Position numbers and translations under genes: made by a program. A stretch of 64,000 bases of DNA, taken from Enoplolaimus lenunculus. Its lineage: Eukaryota; Nematoda; Enoplea; Enoplida; Thoracostomopsidae. Shown one piece after another: positions 1-11,712 of this stretch. Position 1 is the stretch's first letter; each line of letters opens with the position of its first letter. Where the stretch lies: the NCBI GenBank assembly GCA_030248215.1, contig JASANG010002313.1, positions 21,114 to 85,113 on the forward strand. Reading direction: 5' to 3'. Below the pieces are notes generated by a model. The model did no database searches. It was given only the letters and a program-made list of their open reading frames with translations, and had not been told where the DNA came from.

Positions 1-1778
1 GCGTATTCGAAGCTGTGCACATAAACTATGATCTAATTGCCTACGTCTTGAGTCTCAGTTTGCAAAACTTCGCGCACATTCGTAGTTTATAAAATGCTAA
101 ACGACTTAATACATTTGGCTTGTTTCGAACTGTTGTGTTTTTGTTTAAAATATACATCAATGAGCGTTCTAAAACTATATTGTAATGTAGTGGCGACCTA
201 GAACTTTGTGAAACAGGTGTGCAGGAAACCAGAGTGAAAAACTCATAAGCGAATCCAGCGATAAACCAAACGACCTTTTACTGTTAAACATTAGTACAAA
301 TCCATGGCTTGGATCAATAATGAGTGACTTTTCTTGGTCCCACCAGTGTTATAAAGATATCGCACTGACAACCAAGTTAATCACGGACTAGCTCAGAATG
401 GTTGATTTTGAGTCAAAATTGTTCAAAGTTTAACAAACATATACCAATTTATCAATGTTCAACTAGTGCTTGTAAATTGTGGATGGCAAACTGCCGAATA
501 CTACTTTTTTAAAACCGCCGCCAATTTGTTGTTTTTTCTGAAAAAGCATTAGTTGGCACATGATCAACTATGACTCACAACAGAGGAAGTTGGCACAGTG
601 CCAACTATTTGACATTTAAGTGAGTCAGGACCCCCATTTTTGTACTACTTATATGTTTTATAAAATTTTGCATGACCGAAACACACAATTCTTTGTCAGT
701 TGCTCAAAATACAACGAGCCAAGTAAAGTCTTCATTGGAAATGTGGGCCTGGTAAATGAGCCGTTGGATATGGTTAAACTTAACAAAAGGTTGGGATGGA
801 TGCTTGTAATTTCACTTGCTAATCTACAGCATTGCGTTTAATTATGACACAGTGATGTCTCTTGCCTTCGTGTTGAAACATAATGAACAATTTTCATAGC
901 ATTACAGCTACTTATATTAGTCACCTTTTGATTCTTCGCATTTATTAACCACGTAGTGTACTAATCCTAAAGTTCTTTAAGTATCATTGCATTAAAAATA
1001 GTGCATTTAGACATCGGTTCTGTGTCAGCAAAATTTCAAAAGTAAAATTTCAACATGGGTATCAGCAGTATTACGCTCACAACACGTCAATGTTACTAAC
1101 CCCATCTTCCACCTGCGCTTCCTGTTGCCGCGGTCGTTTTACAGCCTAAAAGAAACGGACATATTCTGGAAAATTTAATAGTCAGTCATCTCACAGTTTG
1201 TCTTTGTTTTTAACTAATTTTCAAAGGAAACTGCAGACAAATAAAGTATAAGTGTTCAAACAGAATATATATATTTCGCAATATTGTGAGCAAGTGAACG
1301 ACCTAATATCCGGTTCCGGTTTAACATTCGTCAAAAAAATAATAGACATGGCTATACTGCTCAAGTATGGGTATCAGGAACCAGATAGGTACAAGATTTT
1401 TAAAGTCTGTCTCGAATACAAAATCAGTTATATATTTTGTTGCGATTACAGTTTTGGGCATGTCCAGCAGATCAAGTTTTCACAACTCTAGAGTAAAATG
1501 AATAATTCAAGTTAATATTAAGTAAATTTCTATCCAGTAAAGCATGAATTTCTGCATGGTATATACAATGTGTTCCAAATCCGGTAAACATTCGGTTCCA
1601 GCAAAAATCGCTATATAACTGCAGTATAAATTAATAACTGGGACCACTTTGTTAACCGTAAGATCAGACTGAATAAACCGTTAACGTTTAACTTTCTGCG
1701 AAAAACCAACATAGGAGGCCGTGACTCGGGTTCATGTACAACGTATATATTCTAATTTTAGTATTCCGTAGTACGCTG
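1..1778. other. No gene recognised
   Basis: AT-rich sequence with short chance frames only. One feature: an interrupted palindrome AGTTGGCACAGTGCCAACT at about 588-606, with GTTGGCAC repeated 36 bases upstream. Confidence 0.5.
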
Positions 1779-1786
1779 GGTAACGG

Positions 1787-2213
1787 CAGGGTGCGACCGG
1801 ATATACAGTTTAATATTCGGCAAAAAAACTGATACCCGTATCCGGTTCCGGTATTAACCTACCGGATATCGGATATTTACTGTTGTGGTGCCGAATACCA
1901 TGAAACTGTTTTTACAAGTGAGCGTCTTTAACATCTTACTGCGATTACATTAATTCTTTGCAAGTCATGAAGTTCAACTTTTCATACACTTTCAGCTCAG
2001 TTTTATGTTTGTTGGTTAATCTTGTTTCAGTTTATTAGCTAGCGTCAATTATAAACTTTATAACAGACGAAATCCTTGAGCACGCTAAAATACAGCGAAG
2101 AAACAAATTATTTTAACATATACAATATCCTGTACCCGGTTCCTGTCCCGGTAAAAAATTCAATATCCGAACCCGGTTACTGTATCCGGTAAATTAAAGT
2201 CAGTTGCACCATG
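1787..2213. mobile_element. hAT-like MITE (GGTTCCGG type)
   Basis: Starts CAGGGTGCGACCGG and ends TTGCACCATG (inverted termini), flanked by GGTAACGG / GGTAACAG, a 7/8 match to an 8-bp target duplication. Subterminal CCGGTTCCGG-like words occur at both ends. No coding capacity. Confidence 0.8.
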
Positions 2214-2590
2214 GGTAACAGCAAGTTCAAGTTGTTTTGGAGGGAATTAAATTGTGAGTTCATGTACGCACTCAATCTTAATTTTTTTGCAATGTTACGT
2301 ATTGGTGAAGTAACCCTTAATCAGAGATAGGTATTAATTCACTTTATCTGCTGTGTTTTAGATTTTCATAATACACGGAAGCGTAATCAACCTTCGATGG
2401 TTTATTTTCGGCGATTGTCAAGGTTTATGCTATACGAATGAAATCGGCTTAATTTTTATCGTCATTTAGTAAAATATCTTTATTTCCACCGACCAAAATT
2501 TATTACCCAAATTTTTAATTCCGGTAAAATTTACCGGAACCGGAATGTCAAACAGAATTCCAGTTGCACGCTGATAATAAGTTTGCTTAC

Positions 2591-2863
2591 CACTCTCTGG
2601 GACTCTGCCCAGCTCGGCCCAGGGATCGGGGACTCCGCATCGCTTTCATCCTCCATCTCCAACCCACTCGCATCTAGAACCGGCGATTCAGCGCTGGCTT
2701 CGGTCCGCTGTGGATAAATTAACGGTGCGTCACCGCGAGCCTGCGGGAGCCAGTCAGTATCAGGGATACTGGCCAGCTCTGCGATGGGCTTAGTTGCGGT
2801 CGGATATTCGCCATTCTCGCACCAAACGAGTTGGAACAACGGCGGCCTGTTTCCAAGAGGCAT
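2591..2863 (-). CDS. Uncharacterised minus-strand internal exon
   Basis: A 273-nt open exon (91 codons, phase 0 to 0) bounded on the minus strand by acceptor TTTTCTTTAG at 2864 and donor GTG|GTAAGC at 2590. Its base composition is more GC-rich than its surroundings. The peptide starts MPLGNRPPLFQLVWCENGEY and becomes Ser/Pro/Glu/Asp-rich (EMEDESDAESPIPGPSWAES), like a disordered, PEST-type region. No domain recognised. It could be an internal exon of a host gene whose other exons are outside the window, or part of a transposon gene. The ATG sits directly at the acceptor and need not be the translation start. Confidence 0.5.
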
Positions 2864-3466
2864 CTAAAGAAAATTTTAAAAAAATTGTATGAGAATACGA
2901 TACATTTCATAGATGTATCATGATTCGATGCTCTAAGATCTATATATATACTAAAAGTAAATTACAGCAAAAACCAAAACTTAGTTGCACGGTTTAGTAA
3001 CTCTATATTTGTTCCTTGTACGCACTTAGTTCCGCCACCTCGAACAAAAGTCACCGCGATGGCTTCTATCGAAAATGTAAACGTAATTGTAATTTCGATT
3101 AGAATCCCGATTAAAATGCAGTTCCGGTTCCGATTTGCAGATATAATGAGAATCGTAATTGTTTAGAGCTACGGTATACTGAATACGAACGCATAAGAGA
3201 TAACAGTTTCCCCGATCAGACACACTGATATGCGCCAGAAGTGAAATTGATAGCACTCCAACTGACTGATATGTGAAAAGATATCGGCAGAGGATCGGCA
3301 ATTTTTGTTGCAATGCCGTTACCGATACTCTCGAAAAGTGTCGATTATTGCCGATGCCGATCAATCGTCTCACATCCATAAAATTATTGTAGAAACACGG
3401 ATAGCGTTAGAGTGTGAACGCATGGAATAATCTGAATGCAATAAATTGCTCCGGCACAATATATAT

Positions 3467-3878
3467 TAGGGTGCAATCGGAATTCCGATTCCGAATAGAA
3501 TTCCGATTCAAAACGAGTTCCGATTCTGGTTCCGATTGCACAATCAATCACAATCGTAATTTCCACATTTTAATTTTAGGACTACTTGTTGTGATATGTT
3601 GTATAAATATTCTGCATCATTTATCTATTAAATTGGTTTCGATGACATAACCTAATAATTGATTGTAGTTTAGTTTTATAGAGATAAATAATGATTGCCA
3701 ATTTGTTCATGCGACGTTTTTGAGAATTGTTGCCAGCCAACAGACACCCTAAATCAATATCAATTTGTTTATCCAAATAATTCGTATAGTCAAGAAATTT
3801 GTACGTAGTTCCGATTCGGATATAAATTTGCTGTCCCGATTCCGATTGTTGTATAATCCAGTTCCGCTTTTCACTCTG
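3467..3878. mobile_element. hAT-like MITE (GATTCCGA type)
   Basis: Begins TAGGGTGCAATCGG, ends TTTTCACTCTG, flanked by ATATATAT / ATATATAC (7/8 of an 8-bp duplication). GATTCCGATTCCGA words fill both ends. The middle (about 3580-3770) is shared with a second, less complete copy at 28740-29045. Confidence 0.75.
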
Positions 3879-3886
3879 ATATATAC

Positions 3887-4500
3887 TAGGGAAAGGCATC
3901 AGCAATAATCGGCACTTTTCGCGAGTATTGTAAATGTAGTATCCTATCTGTTTGCTAATCATGGTGTACTAAAGTTGGAATCGGTATCGGCAAAATTTCA
4001 AAATAAGAATCGTCATCGGCAAAAGTTTGGCATCGGCATATCCCTAGTCAATAGCGTCTCCCTTGATTTGATATGCGTATGAAGCATAGACTACACAAGC
4101 CTTAACTAAAAGTTGCTGATACTTTTTGCACATAACAGTGAGTTGGAACGCTATCAATTACACTTGTTGGCGTGTATCGGTGCGTCTGATTAGGGAAACT
4201 GTTATCTTTCTTGCGTTTGTGTTTGAAAAAATTAATTGAAATGAACCGTTCGCATAATATTAAAATCCTTTATGTAGAAATGTGCCGATACCAAAAATTT
4301 TGTCGATGCCAATTCCAGCTTTAGTACACCGTGCTTAAAGAACACATTGGTTCTCATTTAGTCATTTATAATGATGTCATGTTGTATTCATTGTTCTTTA
4401 AGCATTGTGCATTAAAATTGAAATTGGCATCGGTATAGGCATATTTTCAAAATAATAAACGACATCGGCAAAAATTTTGGTATCGGCCATCGGCACATCC
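3887..4500. repeat. Cluster of GCCGATGCC-word repeats
   Basis: 3887-4046 has ends TAGGGAAAGGCATC and GCCGATATCCCTA-like (CATCGGCATATCCCTAG), a small inverted-terminus element full of TCGGCAAAATTT / GATGCCGA words. Related fragments follow at 4255-4330 and 4400-4500, and at 3280-3380 and 20510-20575. Probably one more MITE family in various states of decay. Confidence 0.5.
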
Positions 4501-4504
4501 TTAA

Positions 4505-4768
4505 CCCTTGCTCATATGAATATTTTCTATTTTCCCTGAGACCTACTTTTATGCTAGGATTCGAACTCCAGTAACTGGAGTGGGAGGCGTATACCATCAT
4601 CACTCAGCTATAGGAGCTGGACGCTCGAGCCCGAGGGGGCTCTCCCGTCTTGCTGTGATTTAGTAGTACTATGTATACGTGTTGCAATTGTTAAATACGG
4701 TGCAATATATTATTTAACGTATATACACTCCGCTGAGTTGCCTATAGGCAACTCATTGTGAGAAGGGG
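4505..4768 (-). mobile_element. TTAA-flanked MITE with tRNA-like core, copy 1
   Basis: 264 bp between two TTAA sites, termini CCCTTGCTCA / CCCCTTCTCA inverted; TTAA duplication is the hallmark of piggyBac transposons. On the minus strand it contains a tRNA-like segment (A box TAGCTGAGTGGTGATGG, B box GAGTTCGAATCC) and the short palindrome GAGTTGCCTATAGGCAACTC near one end. Confidence 0.8.
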
Positions 4769-5514
4769 TTAATATTAAGCCCCGTGCCCATAATTTAAAA
4801 AAAAACGAAATCTGTACCTTGCCCATAGCCCGAATGATGCGGAAGGCGCCCCCCTACAAAAATTTTTGCCCTTTGCTAATGTGAAACCCCACAATCTTTG
4901 CCTCTCCTTAAAACTTGCCCTTCTTAAGGACGTTATTCTGGCTACAGGCTTGATCTGAACTAATTACAAAAAACAACGTGGGAGTTGGTTTAACAGAATT
5001 GGGCCGAAACAAAGCAAAAGATAAGAAATAGGCAATATGGTTTAGTGAAAAATAACTTACTATTTTTGTTTCCAATTGAATTTATATTTATTCAAATAAC
5101 TATTTATAATGCGTGTGTATTAAATTTCTTGCTTAAACTTGCTACTAAAACAAAACTAAGCATTCAGGGTTGCAACAACAGCAACATTTCTCTATAAGCA
5201 CGAACAACAATTCATTTTTACTGCGAGAAGCTGCCTGTTAAATTAGTGTCATTATGTTTAACTTTTTCTTGAAGTTTGCACTTAAATATAATGGCTCCGA
5301 CTCCGGTCTAACTTGGCATATATAAACCAAACGGCTAACTTCTGGCTTTATTTACTTTACGAGCTTCACAGAGTACACTTAAACAAATAATTACGGTCAA
5401 TACGTACGCAACAGGATGCAGCCAGAATTACGGTTCCGGTTACGCTAAATTTTAACAGGAATTAAAAATTCCGGTATTCAAATTTGGTCGGTGGATATTA
5501 AAAAGAGTTCGATC

Positions 5515-6330
5515 CCGGTCTGGAGACCCGCTTTTCCAGCTGCTTAGTTAAAAGGTCAGAAGTCCCGGTTCCTACCTAGACTGACAAAATGCAAGAACAA
5601 GTACAGTAACAGGTGTAAGCATGCGAGACATGTTTGTCCGTTATGTGCACATGCAATGTAGTGCAGTGCACTGTATGTATGCTATCTGGCAGCATACGGT
5701 CGACACATATAGTCGACGAAAAATGCAGTTGGAGAGGCGGGCTACGTGGTGCAGTGGTAGAGTGTTCGCTTAAGGATCCGTAGGCTGAGAGTTCTTTCAC
5801 CGCTCTAGCCCGCTTTTCCAGCTGCTTAGTAAAAAGTTCTGATGTCCCGGTTCCTACCTAGACTGACAAAATGCAATAACAAGTACAGAAACAGGTGTAA
5901 GCATGCGAGACATGCTTGTCCGTTATGTGCACATGCAGTATAGTGTAGTGCACTGTATATATGCTAGCTGGCAGCATACGGTCGACACTTATAGTCGACG
6001 AAAAACGCAGCTGGAGAGGCGAGCTACGTGACGCCGTGGTAGAGTGCTCGCTTAAGGATCCATCGGCTGAGAGTTCGATTCCCGCTCTAGCTTGCTTTTC
6101 CAGCTGCTTGGTAGAAAGTGTCAGTCTAGGTAGGAACCGGGACATCAGACCTTTTAACTAAGCAGCTGGAAAAGCGGGCTAGAGCGGGGATCGAACTCTT
6201 AGCCTATGGATAACTGCATTTGTCTCGACTATATGTGTCGACCGTATGCTGCCGGCTAGCATACATACAGTGTACTGCACTTTAACGGACAAGCATGTCT
6301 CACATGCTTACTGACAACAGGAATTGAATT
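5515..6330. repeat. tRNA-derived SINE: 282-bp tandem units plus an inverted copy
   Basis: The motif CCGCTTTTCCAGCTGCTTAG recurs at 5528, 5810 and (variant) 6092, a 282-bp tandem period; 6128-6330 carries the same sequence inverted. Each unit contains a tRNA-like head, for example 5738-5813 with A box TGGTGCAGTGGTAGAG and B box GAGTTCGATTCCC (clear at 6071-6083), followed by a tRNA-unrelated body. Confidence 0.7.
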
Positions 6331-7340
6331 CTTGCAGGAATTCCGGCATTACATTACATGGTTTAATATTCAACTTCAAACACAGACTCCACTTTGGGCA
6401 AATCGGTCATTCGTTATGTTCATGCTGAAAAATTATTAATTTTACATCGATGCATCGACAAGTCCAGCCATTTTGTTGTAGTAGACTAACACTAGCTATG
6501 ACAAAACGCTTGTTTAGCCAATCAACAACCTCAAAAAATATTAAGCTTATTAAAACGTGTTGCATAATTACGGATGAGTTAGGTAGCACAGACATAACTT
6601 GAGTCGACCTCTGGCTTGAATCGATTTCGTATAAAATCTAACAAGAAAATTAACTCTGTAGATGAAATTTTTGATAAATCAACTGCCTTCGGAGGCGTGG
6701 TACAGTCTCCTTTCTGAAGTATAACCTGGATGTAAAGTAGAATTCATCTTGTATCACGTCTGCGCAACCCCGCGGTTTGTTCCAAAATTTCAAACAAATT
6801 AACCACGCAGGAAAGGTGTAATACTGTCCAGACGCTCAATTAAATGTTAGTTTAAGCGAAATCTCTTTGGCAGTCTTAACAACAATGTTAATTTATAAAC
6901 TTATATTTAAAAGCATTAATTATTGATTTGTGTACTCTTGACTATTGGTACAAGTTTCGCAAAATATTCATTAGTTCTACGAATGCACTTGAAATTGCAT
7001 AATTACAAATCTTAATTATCGTTATGTACGTAGCTAGTGCTGAAGGTTTGTTTGTGCATTTTCAAAACGAAAAATAGTGAGAAAAACGCTCCGAAAAATG
7101 AGTTTGAATGATGCAAGTCAGTTTCAGTGATACAAACAGATGGTTTCGAGCATGCCGGATTTTCAAATTCTCTGTGGGCAAGCATGTTTGAGATGCTTAT
7201 CTTAGTGCGTTGTAAGGTCTGGACTGGTCAAAAACGGTTATTTTCGCCCGATCCGAAAGCGGGTATGATCTGGCCCTTCTGTTTTTTACAAGGTAGTCTC
7301 TGGACCGCCAACTTAGGTATTTTTGGTCTAGCGCGACAGT
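6331..7340. other. No gene recognised
   Basis: Unique-looking AT-rich sequence after the SINE cluster; no repeat termini or coding signal found. Confidence 0.45.
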
Positions 7341-7344
7341 GTTG

Positions 7345-7470
7345 ATGTTACGACGTACGCGGTCTAGCTTGGTGCAGTGTGTGTAATGTTAAGACATTCG
7401 CAGTCCGGGGCGACCGCCTAAAGAAGGGGGAATGTGAGCATAGGCGGTGTAGTTTGGTGCAGAATGTGTA
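7345..7470 (+). repeat. Short tandem duplication
   Basis: GCTTGGTGCAGTGTGTGTAA followed by TGTTAAGACAT recurs about 80 bases later as GTTTGGTGCAGAATGTGTAA with TGTTTAGACAC. A local two-copy duplication immediately upstream of a SINE. Confidence 0.5.
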
Positions 7471-7523
7471 ATGTTTAGACACATATACTCGTGCACGTAT
7501 AGCACCAGAGGAAATTATTATAT

Positions 7524-7690
7524 CGGCCGCGTGGTGCAATGGGTAGCGCGCTTGGCTAGCGAGCGAGAGATCCGAGGTTCGTTTCCCGACATTGCCATAT
7601 CTTTCGGAGGAATTAAAGGGAAAAACCAATTATATTCGCAGTACTTCGGGAACGGGGTCGTCCCGACCGTGCAGTTCTGACACTGAGTGA
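7524..7690 (+). mobile_element. tRNA-derived SINE
   Basis: Head GGCCGCGTGGTGCAATGGGT (A box) and GAGGTTCGTTTCCC (B box, 7573-7588), then a body ending near GTCCCGACCGTGCAGTTCTG. A diverged relative at 44503-44690 shares the head and the GTGCAGACCGTG-like end. The head does not fold as a clean tRNA, so a SINE rather than a tRNA gene. Confidence 0.65.
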
Positions 7691-7830
7691 TCAGCATTTG
7701 AAAATGAGGGGCGTTCCCAGGAGGTTTCGAACTCGGCGACAGATTATCAGTCCAGCGCGCTAGCCACTGAGCCACGCCGCCTCACAATCAACTCCAAAGT
7801 GTTTCTATTTTTATGCCTTATAAGAACCTC
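7680..7830 (-). mobile_element. tRNA-derived SINE, minus strand
   Basis: On the minus strand GGCGGCGTGGCTCAGTGGCT then AGCGCGCTGGACTGATAATC and GAGTTCGAAACCTCCT give A and B boxes and an isoleucine-like anticodon arm (GAT). The same segment recurs at 10555-10650 and partly at 10190-10235, so it is an interspersed repeat. Confidence 0.65.
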
Positions 7831-7944
7831 AATCAGGGCCAGATTAAGGTGGTGGGAGGCTCGGAATGGGCGGTCCCGGCCCTTTTCTTTCTTTGGTTTA
7901 CTTTTTCGACCACCATATTTTCCAAAATTTTCTCTTAACACACT

Positions 7945-8660
7945 CTTAAGGCGGCACCGAATCCACGATTCAACCGGATCCGAACCCGAATCCGATTCTT
8001 GCATTTTGCGAATTTTAGTATATATCTAAAATTTCTTTTAGAATATTAACGCAATGCCAGGAGCATAATAAACATTAAACGTTGGTATATATTTTTCGAG
8101 CTCGACCTCAGTTCAGAGATTTGTGACCTGCAATAAAAATATTGATGTCAGGGTGCAACCGGATTTCCGGTTCCGGTTCCGGCATTTTTTCACCTTCCGG
8201 TTCCGGTAGATTTTTACCGGATTTAAAAATTCCGGTGTTATAATTTGGCCGTTTTCTTAACTTTGCTAATTTTTAAGAATCTCTTTTGAAAGCCACTTGT
8301 ACTCCGAATATAAGCCATTGATGGTGGATTTCACTTCAGTCGACGACGAAAATCTAAAATACAACAAATAAAATAAATAGCTAGGTTCGACTAAGGTTGT
8401 TTCACAAATAATAGAGCAAAAAATACGATTAAAATGAAATTTTTGCTGAAATCCATTTTTCACTTTCCGGTTCCGGTAAATTGTAATTCCGGTTGAACCC
8501 TGATTGATGTATATAACAATTTACTTGAATTTTATTGTTTAATGAAAAAAATTTTCCAAACACTGTTGGATTCGGTTTTTGATTCGTTTTTTGTCAGAAC
8601 CGAAACAGGATTTGAATCTGAACCGCGAATTTTTGCTATACGCTATGTCAGCGTCCAGTT
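7945..8660. mobile_element. Old hAT-like MITE (GAATCCGA type) split by a younger one
   Basis: 7945-8148 and 8511-8660 match the left and right parts of the 9559-9925 element (GGCACCGAATCCACGATT, then CTCAGTTCAGAGATTTG, then TTGGATTCGGTTTTTGATTC). They are separated exactly by the 8149-8502 MITE and its target duplication. Confidence 0.7.
8149..8502. mobile_element. hAT-like MITE (GGTTCCGG type) with perfect target duplication
   Basis: 354 bp, CAGGGTGCAACCGGATTTCC at the left and CCGGTTGAACCCTG at the right, flanked on both sides by ATTGATGT (8 of 8). Subterminal CCGGTTCCGGTA words on both ends. Inserted into an older MITE of another hAT-like family. Confidence 0.9.
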
Positions 8661-9104
8661 TCGAAAGTTTATATTAAAATCAAAATTCAGTCTTCCTCGT
8701 TGACATGCTTTCATCGAGAATTTGAAAAAAGGACTTTTGAGCTTTCACTACAACTATTTAATAGTTAGGTGGGTACAAACGGTTAGATTATTGTAAATTT
8801 TGCTAAATGATTTCGAAATTATGGGACAGACTTATTACTATTATAGTAAAAGTGAAAAACTGCATAAATGATGCCAACAATAGGCTATCACTTTCACGTG
8901 ATTAGTTTCAGCACACAATTTGACACAACAAGGTTTGAAACGGATAGAAACTGTTGCAAAAATAGAAGACATTAAGTACGAACATACGCACCAAATATAT
9001 CTCAATGCCAATGCAATTCAAACGTACTACTTTTTTTACATATTCGTTTACATGAACTTATGAGCACTTTTGTAAGAACATGTGTTAATATTTTTACTGT
9101 TGCT

Positions 9105-9215
9105 CTCCAGGTCATTATAAAAATCATTGATAATTTTTAAATTTGTATATTGGCCGGCCGACGGCCAGTGACCGGCCGAAAAGTTGTAATTGCACAACAT
9201 TGTATACTGCAAGTC
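9105..9215 (+). repeat. GGCCGGC-rich interspersed repeat, copy 1
   Basis: AATTTGTATATTGGCCGGCC followed by GACGGCCAGTGACCGGCC and TAATTGCACAACA. Related copies at 24510-24640 and 48235-48320 share ATAAAAATGCATGAT-AATTTGTAYATTG and the GC-rich core. Confidence 0.5.
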
Positions 9216-9558
9216 CCGAATCTTGTGGCAGTGTGGTCCAGCCGTAATCCGGACGGCTAAATTGCAGCCGGTTAGATGTTGCCTGTCTGCTTAACAAAAA
9301 GCATTATAAAATTATCCAGTGATGACGGATAAGCATTGTCAATCAAGGGCGCTCTATGTTGGAAAGTGAAGTTTCTGGCCTGAATACAGCTAATCTGAGT
9401 ACGTACGCAACTTTTCATCGTACTACAATAAGTTTAGGATCGCAAATGATAGGTGGTATAGGCATAGGTGCTCAGTCCAACTTTGTAGAAACCAAAAAAT
9501 AAGACAAATCTGACGAACTTTCTCATCATTTGGAAAAGTATTTTCTACAACCGTGTAT

Positions 9559-9925
9559 CAGGGTGGCGCCGAATCCACGATTTGACCGAATCCGAATCCA
9601 GTGCTAATTTGCCGAATCCGAAACCGAATCCGAATCCTGCATGTTGCACATTTCACATACATCTATAATTTGTTTCGGAATATCAACGCAATGACAGCCG
9701 TATAACTTTTAATACGTCAATATATTTCGTCCCGACGTCAGTTCTGAGATTTCTCACCTGAAATAAAAAATATTGATTTTTATAGCAAGATATTTAAAAT
9801 TTTATTGCTTAAAAATGAAAAACATATTGCCGAACGTTGTTGGATTCGGCTTTTGGATTCGGCTTTTCCACAACCGAATCCGAACCTCAAATTTTTACCG
9901 AATCCGAACCTTTGTTGCCACCCTG
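9559..9925. mobile_element. hAT-like MITE (GAATCCGA type)
   Basis: 367 bp, CAGGGTGGCGCCGAATCC to GTTGCCACCCTG, flanked by CCGTGTAT / CCTTGTAT (7 of 8). Repeated CCGAATCCGAATCC words at both ends. Reference copy for the broken element at 7945-8660. Confidence 0.88.
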
Positions 9926-10189
9926 CCTTGTATATAACCCTGCCGAAGAACGCAGTCAGTACTCCTCAAAAATCCCGTAGTGATGCGACCGGCTGTAGAA
10001 TAAGAATAGTCGGCCGCCCCAAACAGGTCCGAGAAGGCTTCCCAACGAAATGTATCACAACTTGTATAAGTTAATTGGTCCGCGAAAATTTTTTTATTGG
10101 CTTGTTATAAATTGAAACATATCATCGGTTATCGGTTGGTGGGACGCCCCTTTTGGTGGAAGGCCCGGGCACTTGTTATTGCGGTCGAG

Positions 10190-10835
10190 TAGTGGTCCGC
10201 GTTAGACACTGAGCAACGCCGCCTCAAAATCAACTGCTGAGTGTTTCTGTTTTTATGCCTTATCAGAACCTCAACATTATACACATGTATCTTGGTTCTT
10301 CCAGGTTTTTATTGCTGCTGCATATGAATGTACTACATATGCAGCAGTGATTTACCGATAAACAACATCAGCATTAGGTTAATACTTGTCTCCATGCATC
10401 CGCATGTCACTTTCCCCGGTTTTCTATAAGGTTGTCACTTGACCGCCAACTTATGTACTTTTGGTTCTACGGCGGCAGTTTCCCATTGCGGTTCAGTCGT
10501 GGTCACCATGTGATAAGTTGGGTAGGCTAGGGTACGACGGTTTTAGTTCTGAGTGCTCAGCAGCTGAAAATCAGGGATTTTCCCAAGAGGTTTCGTACTC
10601 GATCGACAGATTATCAGTCCAGCGCTGTAGCCGCTGAGCCGCGCTGTCTCACAATCAACTGCTGAGTTTTTCTATTTTTATACCTTATAAGAACCTCAGC
10701 TTTATACACATGTATGTTGGTTCTTCCAGGTTTTTACTGCTGCTGCATATAAAGGCACTATATATATGCACCGGTGATTTACCGTTGTACATCAGAATGA
10801 GGTTAATACGTGTAGCCATGCATCCGCATGTCACA
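10190..10835 (-). repeat. Two direct copies of a tRNA-headed repeat
   Basis: 10190-10440 and 10610-10835 share ordered blocks (TTTTTATGCCTTATMAGAAC, CACATGTATSTTGGTTCTTC, CATGCATCCGCATGTCAC) about 420 bases apart. The second is joined to a complete minus-strand tRNA-like head (10555-10650) like that at 7700-7785. Confidence 0.6.
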
Positions 10836-11712
10836 AAGTTTAACTGCCAACTCGCGAAGGCACAATACACATTAACATAAAAATTGCTCTGTTTGCAGCA
10901 GTTCCCAAACTTGTTTTGTGTCGGAAAATTAGTTACGTATTTGATTTGCCAAAAATTCCAGCCAAAGGCTGAACCAATTCACGAGGCTGCGATCCAAGAC
11001 CAAAATTCAACTCAGTAATAACTTACGTTGCGTATCTCGCGGCAATCTAGGATTTGTCGCACGAAAGTATTCACTTTTTGAGCTAATAAACGGCGAAAAA
11101 CACTTAAAACCTGACAATAATATTGAAAAACAGAACTGGTAATTCAGCCAAGAGACTATCTAACTTAATCGAAAAATTATTCAACAATAATACGTACTCA
11201 CAAAAATCCTACAGCTTTTTATTTTACCCAGTATATAATGGCAAATGGGCTAAAAACCGCATTTTTTCACATCCCGTTTCTTATATCATGATGTCCTTTG
11301 TCATGGATTTTCAACGCCGATGCCATAAATACGTACATTATGTACACAGTAAGGCACACAATCATTGATCTTCACTCAGCTCGTATTTCACCAAAGTGAC
11401 CCACAGACAGGCTTCGATGACACAAAATTATGACTTACATAATTATCAACAAAAATATGATTGTTTTATTCTTAAAAGTCTTTCTGTTTCAACGCATTTG
11501 CATGTACGTATATCATTTTCATTTTCAACGACGAACTCTGACTCTATCGGCGCTCTTCGTGATTTCCACACCCCGCCGTCTTTTGCGATATCCCAGATCA
11601 CGCGACCACTGTTTACTACGTGAATTTTTACGCCTTCCACGCGCTTCATGGCCTAATCGTTGCCTGCTATATCGCTCTTCCTGTCGTCGTTGTTGTTGTT
11701 GCCGGCATAGCT

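Noticed and set aside
5738-5813. Functional tRNA gene
   Set aside because: A and B boxes are present but the arms do not pair well and the segment is repeated in tandem with a long body, as in a SINE. The same applies to 7524-7600, 7700-7785, 10555-10650 and 33158-33233.
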